Origin: Leptasterias polaris
Taxonomy: Eukaryota; Echinodermata; Asteroidea; Forcipulatida; Asteriidae
Reading direction: 5' to 3'
Length of the DNA: 64,000 nucleotides
Assembly (NCBI GenBank): GCA_037783415.1
Contig: JAZGTN010000025.1
Span: forward strand, 1,550,001 to 1,614,000
Position 1 is the stretch's first letter; every line of letters begins with the position of its first letter. Shown one piece after another: positions 55,401 through 64,000 of the stretch. Both the position numbers and the translations under genes were made by a program. The notes under the pieces were generated by a model. That model saw only the letters and a program-made list of their open reading frames with translations. It ran no database searches and was not told where the DNA came from.

Positions 55401-58400
55401 GGGCACCAAGGTCAAGACCAAGGGCAACAGAGGCCATGGCCTCTGTGTAATTTCAGGTGTGCGTTCCACGTGCGCAAACATAGCCATCGTTTGCACACGT
55501 TTGCCAGCAATTTTGATTGGAATGAGATGCGCCCCAACGTTGGCGAGTGTTCTTCTGAGGTGTTGGTAGGTGGTTTTTAAAATGGCGGATGAACGAAAGG
55601 TAAGCAGATGATATTTCTTGTCACAAAAATTATTATGATGTGTTTTCAGTTGTTAATAACCCAGTCAGGTTGAGTTGAAATAACAACTTGATTAGTTGAT
55701 GTCGTGGTGTACATACAAACAAGGACTAAAATAAGATAGATACGGTTTTGCCATCTTCATTATAGAGCCCTGCCATATTGACATAACGAACTGCACAACC
55801 AATCTTTCAAACTATCACAAACTTTTGCGTGTACAGTTGCAATCTGTTTGCACAAGTGGAACGCACCCCAGGCCTGGGTCTATGCAGCCCCTTTTTCCTG
55901 AGCCTTGTCCCTCACAGTGTAGAGCAGTCTATAAGTATATTTTACAAGCTCGAAAGGAATTTTCACTTGTAGGCATGTTTACGGCATGTTAACGGCATGT
56001 TACTAAGCATTCTATGCTTACACAGCTAACGCAGAAATTTTCTAACCCCAGAAGCAGAAAATGGTAACCGTTTAACGCAGAATTCTGTGGTGAACAGAGC
56101 CATGACAGCAGTCCTCATTAATAGAATTGTCATACCACCACTATTATCATGGCCAAGCGGTCAAGCGCACTGCCCGGGTGTTTCTGATCAGCACAGTGTG
56201 GGTTTGATTCCTGGTCTTGACATTTGTGTCCTTGGGCAATACACTTAACCATTTTTGCTTCGTCCTTCGGATTCTCTTAAGATTCACCTCTTCCAAGTGA
56301 GGGTGTCATGGCTAGGGGTTTTAGAGCATCAAATTCAAGTTCTGGTGGTTAAGTCATCAGGGTGTGGGTTCGAATCCCGGTCATAGCACTTGTGTCCTTG
56401 AGCAAGATGCTTTGCTCTTCTTCACCCAGGGATATAAACTATAAATGGGTACCTGCAAGGGTAGAGGTTGATATTGAGTTTGAAAAAGCCTTCGGAGCGC
56501 CACGGCAGCCCGGGCTATATACTCCCCAGGGAGCTGAGAAAGATTAAAGGAATGTTATTGGCCCAATGACCAGGGTACTAATGTAAAGTGCATTGATACA
56601 TTATTGTAAAATGCGCTATATTAAAACTAGTTGTACCAACGCTAACTCAATTCTGCCTCTGTCTTTCTTGTCTTTTAACTGTTCCGTTTACTCTTCAGCA
56701 GTTCTGGAAATTTTTACTTGGTATTTTTTACAGGAATTGTATAAGAGTTTAAACGGGTCATTGACCACTGGTCATTTGGATGATTCTCAAGTCTTCCTGG
56801 ATCTTCCGCTCAGGGATCTGGTTCTGACTTTCAAGCATAAGGTATGTACAAAGTTCTGGCGAAATTTGAAGAGGGGGGGAGGGGGGTGGGGCAGATATAT
56901 TGGTGAAATGGTGTTCTATGAAGAGGAAATTACATATTTTGAAAATAACTGACAGAACTTAAACCAGAGCCGAAGCCCTAGATATGGTTTTGAAAAGGGC
57001 CTTTGTCTCCAACTGACTTTTCGTTGTAGTGCCACCATCTTGTTTTCCCTCCCATTCAGAACAAAAGTAATGAATCTGAGGCTGGGAGTGCACAAACTAG
57101 TCTGTCTCCCTTTTGATACAATCATTAAGGTATACAATATCATGATAATCAATATTCATCATTGCTATTGAAGACAGGGAACATGACAAACATGGTGACA
57201 GTACGACTCGCCTTTAAAAGAGGACAATTAATCCCCTGTTGGGCTCTTTTAGGTCTTTATGATGTCAAAGTATCAATTTATGTTTCTTCTTCAGGTTCTT
57301 GTTTTATTCAAGCTGCTTCTGTTAGAACGACGTGTTCTGTTCTTTGCTCAGCCTGTTCATACATTAAGTACATCCCTCCTATCTCTGGTGTCGTTGTTTC
57401 CAGGTAAGAAAATATCCCTACTTCAGCCCTGGAATTTCATCCTTGAGAGGGCAAGGTGATTTTCATTTTACTAAGGGCATTTCCATTGGAAAACCTTAAA
57501 GTCTATGGGAAACTTTTAAAGGGGCACCAAGGCCAACACTAGGGCAACAGAGGCCATGGCCTCTGTGTAATTCTAGGCCTTCTACTCAAGTATTTCTCCT
57601 TTATCTTGGATGATGTGTTTATTGAAAACAACAGGGTTGAAATGAAATTACCCAAAATCAATGAAAGGATTGATGCAGTCCGATTTTTTTATTTCTCCGC
57701 AGCCATGCTGGAACACGGTCTTATTGAAGCCGCGTCCTACAAACACTACCGGCCGCAAACTCCAACATTAGAGCTGACCGATTTCGGTATCGACACCAAA
57801 GAATACGAGGATGTTACAATGTCGCAGGTTCCCAACTACCGCAAGAAGAAGAAAGACAACGTGAAATTGAAAACTACGCCGGATGAGGATAAGGACTCTC
57901 CATTGGAGAACCCTTGTAGTAACTTGGGGAAGAATGACGATGTAGAGTCATTCCAGAGTAGCTTGGAGTCCCCGGGCACAAGGTCAGGGGACAGTACCCT
58001 CACCAGAGACTCGGCAATCCCAGATTCTATAACTTCCTTATCATCCACAGAGATGAGAAACTCATCGTCATCGATTCAACCAAGCGATCTGACGAATGTG
58101 GAGGACGCAACAAGCAGCAGCAGGGACAGAACGGCCAGCCAAAGAGACCGGTTGAGGAGTGGGGAGTCAAAGGAGGAGGCCACCACACCAGGGTCTACAA
58201 AATCTCTTGAGGAAGATCTTCTAGCGATGATTGATCAGGAGTTATACGGGCCGTACTTTGAGGGGAGAAAACCGAGTCAAACGGAGGAGGACAATGCAGC
58301 TCAAACTGAGAAAAAGGGTAGCACTGCATCATCCTCGAAAATGGAACCTAATCAGAGTGGGAAAGATAGGGTTTTCAGTGATCCGTCAACGAGAGGGATT

Positions 58401-61400
58401 GAGAGTTCTTTGTCCAGGGACACGAGCCCGGATCAGAAGAAGAAGAAAGTTCCATCGAAGGAATGTGACGAGAAAGAGACGGGCCAGCGCTTGATTGCTG
58501 AAGAGGATTTTGTCGTTTTACACAACTGTCCGTCAGCATCTACCATCAAGGCAGATGATTTTGGTTTCCCATTGTCGCTATTCGGAAAGGTACATGATTA
58601 ACCCTCTTACTCTTGGTAACCTTTTTTCAGCGGGTGGACCTACCATTTGAAACCTTTCAACTTGCACGGGTTGTGTAGGGTGGAACCCCCACCCATTCAT
58701 GCTCTGGCATCTAAATCAGAAATTTTTCTTCACAGTTTTATTTAGAATTTCTGGGCTCTTATACGAGTTCTCTTGGTCTTAAAATAAGAAAAGTAGAAAG
58801 GAAGGAAACTTACAAAGTTGAATGACTGGTCACTATCGACCGGTTTAAATCCCTTCAGAAAAATACTGGTAAAACGAAAAATAAAGACCGCATGGCCACG
58901 TAGTTTTCAGAATGGGAAAGAGGACACTTGAGGGTGCTATTGTGACCTGTTTTTAAGGGGGTCAAAAATTTGCAAAAAAAAGTAAACAACTAATCTGACC
59001 TTATGATCAATTTATCACTAAAATAAATGGTACATGAAAGGGTTAACAATGATGAAATCTCTCTCACAGGGTTCGTTGTGTCATCCGTACATGGCTCTAC
59101 AGCAGCACGATCTCCTTCAAGACGTCAATGTACGCTGTTTCCTCATCGGTGCATCCAACATGCTCTTCAAACAACGCAGGAATCTTATAGATGTCCTAGT
59201 AGAGGTAATGCCATAATCAGCATTTCTAATCCTATTTTATACAAAAACAGGGCTCAATTTCATAGAGCTGCTTCAGCAGAAAAGCCTGGAAGGCCCTCTA
59301 AGGCCTGGAAGGCCTGTTTCGGCAGGAAGAGGGATGCAGGAAGGTAAGACATTCTGTAAGTCCAACAGCTACCACCACCTTCATGTGCAATCAGTGTAAC
59401 AGGAACTGCCAAATCCGTGTGGGCATCTACAGCCATAGCCGACGCTGCTCCAACCCCGACCAAGGCAACCAAGGGTGCAGACCCAAGGTCTCCCAAAACT
59501 GAAGGATGCCTACATTTCTTCAAGCAGAAAATAATGTTTAACGATTTTCCTGCTAAGTACAACTTTGAAATATCAGGCCTGTAGTTGTTTTGCTTTAATT
59601 CCATATGAAAAAACTTGATATTTATCTTTTCACGTTGTGCCAGGTGGAGGATGGTAAAGTCCTTGTTTTTGACAGCGAGCTTCGCAAGGAGTTGAGTCTG
59701 TCCACGGCAGATCTAAGATTCGCCGACTTCTTGATCAAACACGTGTCGGAAAAGAGTGACGATTTGTATCTTGATAACACAGGTGAGAATGAGGGAGATT
59801 TTGTGGTTTCATGGCTGAGCGGTTATTTGCAGAGTCAAGTTGTGGTGGCTGAATCGACAGTCTGGGGGTTCGAATCCCGCTCTCTTTAGCAAGACACTTC
59901 ACTAAAATTAGTTTTCATTTATAGCTAGGAATGAATGGATACAATGGGTAGCTGCAAAGTAAGAGAGGATTATGTTTTACTAGCTACATATGGCGTGTTG
60001 TGGCCGAGCAGTTAAGAGCCCAGGACTTAAGCTCTGTTGTTTCTGATCAGCAGAGTCTTGGTTCGAATCCCGGTCGTGGCACTTGTGTCCTCGAGGAAGA
60101 TTCTTTACTATGATTGCTTTGTCCTTTGGATGGGACACAAAGTACTAGAATTGGTAGTGCACGTAAAGAACCTAGAACACTTTTCATGGAAGAGTAGAGG
60201 TTAACCCCGTTGTTTCTGGTTCACAAAACAAGCACCCTTGTTAACAGGTTTCCTCAGGCTTGTGAGCTACAGTGATTAAGTTTACTTATGAGGCATCCTT
60301 GGTTTCCTTACCAGAAATGTATGATAATGATAATAATAAATGGCAACTTAGCTTATAGGGCTGCGTACTCGTAAGGAGTTTAAGTAGCTTCAAGAAAGCA
60401 TCTGATCCTTTGAACAGCGACAGTGAAAATGATGCCATCTCCTCTGTGGAAGTAACGAAAACAATGTTCTGACAGGAGATGCCAGCGCATGGCGTATTGA
60501 CTTACCAAAAGGATTTATCAATAAATAATCAAAAGGAACGCTTGTGAGACGTAAAGCCGTAGGTGCCATGTGTTGTGTAATGCATGTAAAAGAACCCAGC
60601 TAAAGTTATCGATAAGAGAAGGGGTTGTTTGCCCCTGTTGTTTCTGGCAGTGGCTGCTGAGTGTGCCGCAGCACCTTGTAAACCCTTATAAGGTGCTACA
60701 TAAATTTGGTGTCATAATTCAAAAAAATTCACAATTCTGTCTTTTCACAATTCACAATTCTGTCAATTCTGTCAATTCTGTCAATTCTGTCAATTCTGTC
60801 AATTCTGTCAATTCTGTCAAATTCACAATTCTGTCAATTCTGTCAATTCTGTCAATTCTGTCAATTCTGTCAAATTCACAATTCTGTCAATTCTGTCAAT
60901 TCTGTCAATTCTGTCAATTCTGTCAATTCTGTCAATTCTGTCAATTCTGTCAATTCTGTCAATTCTGTCAAATTCACAATTCTGTCAATTCTGTCAATTC
61001 TGTCAATTCTGTCAATTCTGTCAATTCTGTCAATTCTGTCAATTCTGTCAAATTCACAATTCTGTCAATTCTGTCAATTCTGTCAATTCTGTCAATTCTG
61101 TCAATTCTGTCAATTCTGTCAATTCTGTCAAATTCACAATTCTGTCAATTCTGTCAATTCTGTCAATTCTGTCAATTCTGTCAATTCTGTCTGTTCAAGC
61201 GCCTTGAGTACCTTATCGGTAGATATGTGCGCTATATAAGACTATATATTATTATTATTATTAACATTGAGGCAGGATTTTTAGCTTTAACACCTGTTGC
61301 AATTATTTAATCCTTTTAATCTAATCTCATTTTAGGTTGGGAAGGAGGGAATGAATGGATCCGGGCTCAGTTCAAGGTGTACGCCCTGTCACTACTATCC

Positions 61401-63481
61401 ACTGGTCTGCATCAGAGTAAGTCATGTTCCCTGTAGATCACTAAAAACTGTCCAAGCAATAATCAATTTCAAAAATCTGTTAGTATATTTTTGAGTGTGT
61501 GAATGTAATTTCTTTTGACCAATAAACTAGTTACTATTGCTATCTTATTACACAGTTTTTTTAAATGTATGTATGTTCGAGATTCGGGCTAATAAAACTT
61601 CCTGGGGGCAAGTAAAATGCACAGTTTGCTAGCCCGGTAGGCTACTTTTTAAGAAGCTTAAGGGGTAAGCACAAAGCCTAATACCACAATAAGAGTCCAA
61701 CAGTTTGGCTGTTACACTTTACAGCACATTATGCTGGCGTTTCAAAACAAATTCTCGGGTTTCTTTTTTCCAAATCTATCAACAATTTATAGGATGCGGA
61801 TGAATCCAAGTTCCTTTGATTGGTTTATTTCTTTACGAACGTTGTCTTTTACAGAGCACGAGAGAAGTATGAGTGATTTCAACGACAGCTTTGTGAGTGC
61901 CTGGAAGACGACGCATAACTACAGAATCTGGATGAGCAAGGAGCACCCTGGAATTGACTTCATCCATGCTGGGTAGAATATTATTACATCAGTGCAAAAC
62001 GTTGTATCTCGCATGAAAATTCTCCGTGCAAAAGCAGCGTATCTCGGCTTTTATTGTATCTTTCTTTGTAGTTTTGCCTATTGATAATTATTCATGGATA
62101 AAAACCAATCTATGCCCCTATCTTTAATGTGGCACCTTATTATGTTTTCTGAACATTTTCAAATTGTTTTCATTATTTTTTTTCCCCCCAACATTACAGC
62201 CATCCTTTCCAAGGACAGCTCGGTATGAATGACATGAAGATCAGGCTTCAAAGGTACATATAACAAATTTTTCCAAAGTGTCACTAAACAACTATAGAGA
62301 AAGTTCGAGTGAGCACCATGGTTAACTAAAGGTCGACTATTTTGACTCAAACCCAGGCTGGTTGACCATTGGTTGACTACTGTGGTCGACCATTTGGAAC
62401 CAGCCTTAGGACTGTGGTTTCTTTCGTGGTCCCGATAGCCTTGTTTCATGCTAACATGCATAAAGCACAGAAGGGAACCAGTGACACTATGGCGAAAAGG
62501 CGGAAGGCAATGGAAATGTTGAATACCGTACCAATGGTTCACTAGACTTCCAAACGAGTCGTTCGAGTGAGTTTGTCACTGCGCATTTATGTTGCTTGTC
62601 AGTGATCAATCACGGGTTGATTAAATGTGCGCACTCGAACTTGTTCGTAGCTGAAGAGCCAAGATGCTTGTCCTGTTCGTGAGTGTGGCGTCATTCCACT
62701 GTAAGCCACGCCCACTTCACACAAACTGGCTCCACTGATTACCAGAAGCCCATAGGAGTTGCATTGAGCTAGTTTTTCTTTGATTATTTGTGGAAGAAAA
62801 GTTTAAACTTCCCCCCCTAATGGTTCTTCAAAGACTAAGGTCTTTCTCAGAGTTAAAAGATTCTGAGATAAGAGATGCTTTTGAACATGAAATGGAAGGT
62901 TTGAGGGATAAAATTACACACAAATGTATGCCAGCTTTGGAGCTGGAGATAGTGAAAGCTTTGGGCGTGCAGGAGATACGCACTAATGCAATGACTTACA
63001 AACTTGCACTCTCACCCGCACACAATCTCCAAAATGCATCCCTGTTGTGACTTAGATTGTTCCTTCCTTTGTCCCTCTACTTAACATCCTCCCATAAACT
63101 TTGTGCAAACATTTCTAGTTGAGCAGCCCGGTCTTTAGAATTTCCATATATAGACCTTTTGTTTTCTCTTTTTTAGTGTTTTGTCCTTGGTCTCCATAAG
63201 ATTCTGAATATGAGCACACACTTTCATCTTTTGTTTTGGTCTTAAACGGTAGCACTGACCAATGGTCTGTCCATTACTTTTACAGTGCTATGCAAACAAC
63301 AGACAGAGGCAAGAAATTAAACAGTGCCCTCAATCGCACCAGTGTAGCCATGTTGCACACAGGGAAGGCAGTAGGTGGCGCTCTAAGTAGTGCCAAGTCA
63401 GCCGTGTCGTCTTGGATATCTGGTCTGGCGTCGGAGTGGAGGGATGCAGATGACGATTATGAAGTGGATCAGGATTTGTAA
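43489..63481 (+). CDS. AVL9: AVL9, DENN-superfamily late secretory trafficking protein
   Basis: Exons: 43489-43572, 46873-46993, 48846-48931, 54450-54521, 55204-55293, 56734-56841, 57295-57403, 57703-58589, 59070-59204, 59644-59782, 61336-61416, 61855-61972, 62200-62253, 63286-63481. All are GT-AG, and phases close to 759 residues. The N-terminus (ILHIVVIGFHHKKGCQVDFSYP, LPPEWKHLPCLAVPDGAHN, YGISCYRQI, VQKSVCVLSKLPLYGLIQAKL) and the middle (DLVLTFKHKVLVLFKLLLLERRVLFF) are the AVL9/DENN-like core. After a disordered insert come PYMALQQHDLL, STADLRFADFL, GWEGGNEWIRAQF, WKTTHNYR and HPFQGQ. A C-terminal GKAVGGALSSAKSAVSSW segment follows. In yeast Avl9 acts in exocytic vesicle transport from the Golgi; in animals it affects cell migration. 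Human AVL9 is about 648 residues, so the exon 8 insert is longer here. Confidence 0.94.
43726..45715. mobile_element. Mutator-like foldback element, 9-bp target duplication, in AVL9 intron 1
   Basis: The ends are TAGCCCCATTTATAGTGCC and its complement, with GCCGGCACC flanking at 43717-43725 and 45716-45724. The arms cover about 250-270 bp (43726-43978, 45446-45715). The right side also carries a cluster of direct and inverted copies of the gacagcgcggtgtgcgcgg block (45146-45445). A second element is inserted at 43988-45136. A separate half copy is at 14492-14807. Confidence 0.88.
43988..45136. mobile_element. Inserted palindromic composite element with its own 9-bp duplication
   Basis: It starts TAGACCCAGTAACTGGGG and ends with the complement. 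It is flanked by ATGTTTGCT at 43979-43987 and 45137-45145; the 14.5-kb half copy shows the empty-site sequence with one such 9-mer. The whole is a near-perfect palindrome of two roughly 549-base arms around a 51-base centre (44537-44587). Each arm contains a complete smaller unit with TAGACCC and GGGTCTA ends (43988-44447 and about 44682-45136). The inner hairpin derives from another repeat that also occurs at 24903-24970. Confidence 0.85.
45819..45925. repeat. Near-perfect 107-bp palindrome
   Basis: From gtgagagcgctatacatttt to its mirror only one or two positions mismatch. The central 66 bases (TAGCCCCACTTCTGTGGCC to its complement) are perfect. A partial extra arm precedes it at 45775-45814. 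The TAGCCCCA start matches the termini of the neighbouring Mutator-like elements. Confidence 0.85.
46071..46280. mobile_element. Short TIR element
   Basis: Inverted ends agccccgttcatacttcctg and caggaagtatgaaccaggtt bound about 210 bp. Two direct tcaaaatttgtaatg copies lie within. It is in AVL9 intron 1. Confidence 0.6.
46312..46570 (+). mobile_element. tRNA-derived SINE
   Basis: An anticodon-arm-like ctagactcaagctggtg, a B box (GGGTTTGAGTCCTG), the ccttcggatgggacc body and a gggggtttgcccagatatt tail are in the order seen in sister SINEs. Confidence 0.65.
46657..46735 (-). mobile_element. tRNA-Asn-like fragment (SINE head or tRNA pseudogene)
   Basis: On the minus strand the sequence reads TAGCTCATTTGGTCGAGCG, then CATGTTAATCTGG with a GTT anticodon, then a B box GGTTCAAATCC. 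The acceptor stem does not pair well and there is no clean tRNA 3' end, so a retroposon head is likelier than a working tRNA gene. Confidence 0.45.
47063..47235 (+). mobile_element. tRNA-derived SINE fragment
   Basis: The segment tggccgagcagtctggtgca, then ctgactcaagct, then B box GGGTTCGGGTCCC and ccttcggatgggacggc follow the SINE order. It is cut at 47236 by a foldback element. It directly follows AVL9 exon 2. Confidence 0.65.
47236..47767. mobile_element. Foldback element with an internal 30-bp palindromic tandem array
   Basis: The left end (tcccaactatagttgcgact, ggtcccaagttgagtgtt) is mirrored at the right end near 47725-47767. At 47605-47724 four 30-bp units repeat head to tail. Each unit runs from tcccaa through ctttaacactcaac to ttggga, so it can pair with itself. 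Unit ends also pair with neighbours through ggaccggtcc. Confidence 0.65.
47781..47991. mobile_element. Short TIR element
   Basis: Imperfect inverted ends (gtcacacggggcaatttaca, tgtaaaatttgcctggagtgac) with an adjacent ggcaac and gttgcc pair enclose about 210 bp in AVL9 intron 2. Confidence 0.5.
48366..48535. mobile_element. Short TIR element, 'aattccaggcc' family
   Basis: This is a reverse-oriented copy: aggcctagaattacatg, ggccatggcctctgt, ataaactttaagattttcc and gaaattccaggcctgg. It directly abuts the next foldback copy (48532-48676). Confidence 0.55.
48532..48676. mobile_element. Foldback element, 'gatttcacaaag' family
   Basis: Inverted ends gggccgatttcacaaagc and tttgtgaaatcgagccc surround catcttaagatgagttatc and its partly mirrored partner. 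Related to 18643-19078. Confidence 0.65.
48932..50737. other. AVL9 intron 3, left part; nothing bounded recognised
   Basis: This is AT-rich intron sequence without frames or termini that I could assign. Confidence 0.3.
50738..51402 (+). mobile_element. Solo LTR, 665 bp
   Basis: It starts TGTAACG, ends CGTTACA, and ATAA flanks both sides (50734-50737, 51403-51406). A promoter-like GCTATAAAAGACG lies near 51078 and a polyadenylation-like GGAATAAAAGAG near 51280, as expected for U3 and R. No second LTR is present, so recombination between LTRs probably removed the internal part. Confidence 0.7.
51437..51461. repeat. Long G-run
   Basis: A G-run of about 20 interrupted by one T could form a quadruplex and is a weak point of any assembly. 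Confidence 0.75.
52068..52642 (+). repeat. 5' LTR
   Basis: It begins TGTAGTGAAATTCC and ends CGCCCTATA. The 3' copy has the same length, with no mismatch noticed. Confidence 0.88.
52665..53129 (+). pseudogene. C-terminal fragment of a Ty3/gypsy integrase
   Basis: An open stretch of 154 codons starts PGELLVPVKN just after the primer-binding region. It contains a gypsy integrase tail pattern (HVFVRVDSVKKPLQPPYQGP, then DSVSIDRLKVAH) and a basic ITRSGR segment. The zinc-binding and DDE core parts are gone. The junction shares CCTGGTGA/ACTGGTGA-like microhomology with the primer-binding region, which fits a template-switch deletion during reverse transcription. Confidence 0.82.
53200..53774 (+). 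repeat. 3' LTR
   Basis: It matches the 5' LTR in length and in the sequence compared. It is followed by the CAGA duplication and then unrelated intron sequence. Confidence 0.88.
54870..55135 (+). mobile_element. Second SINE type with B box and AAATAAATAAA tail
   Basis: A tRNA-like B box (CCGGTTCGAGTCCTG) is followed by a long body (gattggtttttcagtccc, ggggttttcctcccacatc). The tail is taataaataaataaaaatg. It differs from the leucine-tRNA-like family. It sits just before AVL9 exon 5. Confidence 0.6.
55302..55459. mobile_element. Short TIR element, 'aattccaggcc' family
   Basis: This copy has all the landmarks: ggccttgagttttatctttg, aaagtctatgggaaactttt, gaggccatggcctctgtg and taatttcagg. A sister copy lies at 57425-57582, both in AVL9 introns. 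Confidence 0.6.
56306..56640 (+). mobile_element. tRNA-derived SINE, nearly full length
   Basis: The order is ttagagcatcaaattcaag, B box GGGTTCGAATCCC, cacttgtgtccttgagcaag, tataaatgggtacctgc, and then a tail gtaaagtgcattgatac to aatgcgctat. A truncated copy of the head type precedes it at 56150-56290. Confidence 0.7.
57425..57582. mobile_element. Short TIR element, 'aattccaggcc' family
   Basis: The left end cctggaatttcatccttgag and right end tgtaattctaggcc are inverted. It lies within the 299-bp AVL9 intron 7, making up half of it. Confidence 0.6.
59806..60340 (+). mobile_element. Two tRNA-derived SINE copies in AVL9 intron 10
   Basis: One head is at about 59806-59960 (gctgagcggttatttgc, B box GGGTTCGAATCCC). 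A more complete copy is at about 60000-60330 (gtggccgagcagttaagagc, B box GGTTCGAATCCC, ctttggatgggac). A tail of the same family follows at 60540-60725 (ccttataaggtgctacat) before the satellite. Confidence 0.65.
60727..61195. repeat. 9-bp satellite with higher-order pattern, AVL9 intron 10
   Basis: Tandem CAATTCTGT units are broken at intervals by a longer variant containing AAATTCACAATTCTGT, so runs of 5-10 nonamers alternate with the spacer. The unit length keeps three frames open, which explains a spurious 246-codon frame. It seems to have grown inside a SINE tail: a gcgccttgagtacctt tail and (ATT)n follow at once. Confidence 0.92.
62560..62645. repeat. Short inverted repeat
   Basis: tcgttcgagtgag on the left is matched by gtgcgcactcgaact on the right, with inner gatcaatcacgggttgatt also self-pairing. 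It is a hairpin or minimal MITE in AVL9 intron 13. Confidence 0.45.
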
Positions 63482-63755
63482 TCTACAGCTCAGCCTATCT
63501 CAGAGCTTTTAGAAACATTTACTAAACACAGACACGATGTGAAAAACACGGCATCTTGGCTTGTAAACTGTCCCTGCTTAGTAATATTTTTCTTTTGTAC
63601 TTAGTAAATTTGTGTGTTTAAAGTTGATAAAGCTCATATGCACACATTTAAAATTTGCCTACCAAAGAAGTATTTTAATTAGCAGTAATAAGTTTTGTTT
63701 GCTGAGTGGCTGTATGACATTGGACCACGGTCCTTTTGTTTTTTTAAATTCATGT

Positions 63756-63773
63756 AATAAATTTATGAATAAA
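63756..63773 (+). terminator. Polyadenylation signals of AVL9
   Basis: Two AATAAA hexamers (63756-63761 and 63768-63773) lie about 280 bases after the AVL9 stop codon, giving a plausible short 3' UTR. Confidence 0.6.
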
Positions 63774-64000
63774 CTTTGAACAGCATTGATAATCTATCAC
63801 ATCATGATTTTAAAACTATAAATCGTTTTTGTCCTTCCTTTTAACACCTTTGCAGAGAAAGCAAAAACATTATGAACTTACCAGCCAATGTTTTATGTTA
63901 TTTGTTTTCGTTTTCATTTTAATTGCAATAGTTACAATCTGCTATGCAAATGTTAAGTTGTCTCCAACTTATTGTGTCCTCCAAAGCAAACTGGTTAACA

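Noticed and set aside
60570..61310. A 246-codon plus-strand frame full of NSV/FCQ/ILS repeats
   Set aside because: It is produced by a 9-bp satellite whose unit length keeps frames open. It has no unique domain and lies in an AVL9 intron.

Overview
The window is nuclear DNA of an animal. Five conserved protein-coding genes are split by many short GT-AG introns and lie in AT-rich DNA crowded with mobile elements. The gene sequences and the repeats (2A-bearing CR1/L2-like retroelement, tRNA-Leu-like SINEs, many small TIR elements) suggest a marine invertebrate deuterostome, most likely an echinoderm and perhaps a sea star. That taxonomic call is inference; nothing seen fixes the species.

Layout. 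(1) 1.2-13.2 kb, minus strand: ANKZF1 (Vms1 homologue, ribosome quality control), 13 exons, with the last exon(s) beyond the left edge. (2) 13.5-20.1 kb: retroelement debris, including the 5' part of a non-LTR element carrying a 2A ribosome-skipping motif, half of a Mutator-like foldback element, a small solo LTR and a LINE 3' end. (3) 20.15-20.9 kb, minus: PHOSPHO2-like HAD phosphatase, uninterrupted coding region. (4) 22.8-30.85 kb, plus: CFAP210 (CCDC173, ciliary microtubule inner protein), 6 coding exons, with a minisatellite of about 20 copies of 83 bp in intron 4. PHOSPHO2 and CFAP210 are divergent neighbours, as I recall them in human. (5) 34.8-39.4 kb, minus: PGAP3 (GPI-anchor remodelling), 7 exons. 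(6) 39.4-43.5 kb: divergent intergenic region with an intact-ended hAT element and a Mutator-like foldback element. (7) 43.5-63.5 kb, plus: AVL9 (DENN-superfamily trafficking protein), 14 exons. Its introns hold a nested palindromic Mutator-like composite, a solo LTR, an internally deleted LTR retrotransposon with matching LTRs, SINEs and a 9-bp satellite.

The five genes do not form one pathway: translation quality control, small-molecule phosphatase, cilium structure, GPI lipid remodelling in the secretory pathway, and late secretory trafficking. All exon models were built by eye from splice consensus, unbroken phase and resemblance to remembered family sequences; in each model the phases close exactly.

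The most striking non-gene content is a set of foldback elements with 9-bp target duplications (4.6, 41.9 and 43.7 kb, plus a half copy at 14.5 kb). One has another inserted inside it, and that inner one looks like two head-to-head copies moved as a single unit. Other highlights are the 2A retroelement, a hAT element whose ends are packed with GAGACC repeats, and an expanded repeat-bearing linker inside the ANKZF1 ankyrin region.
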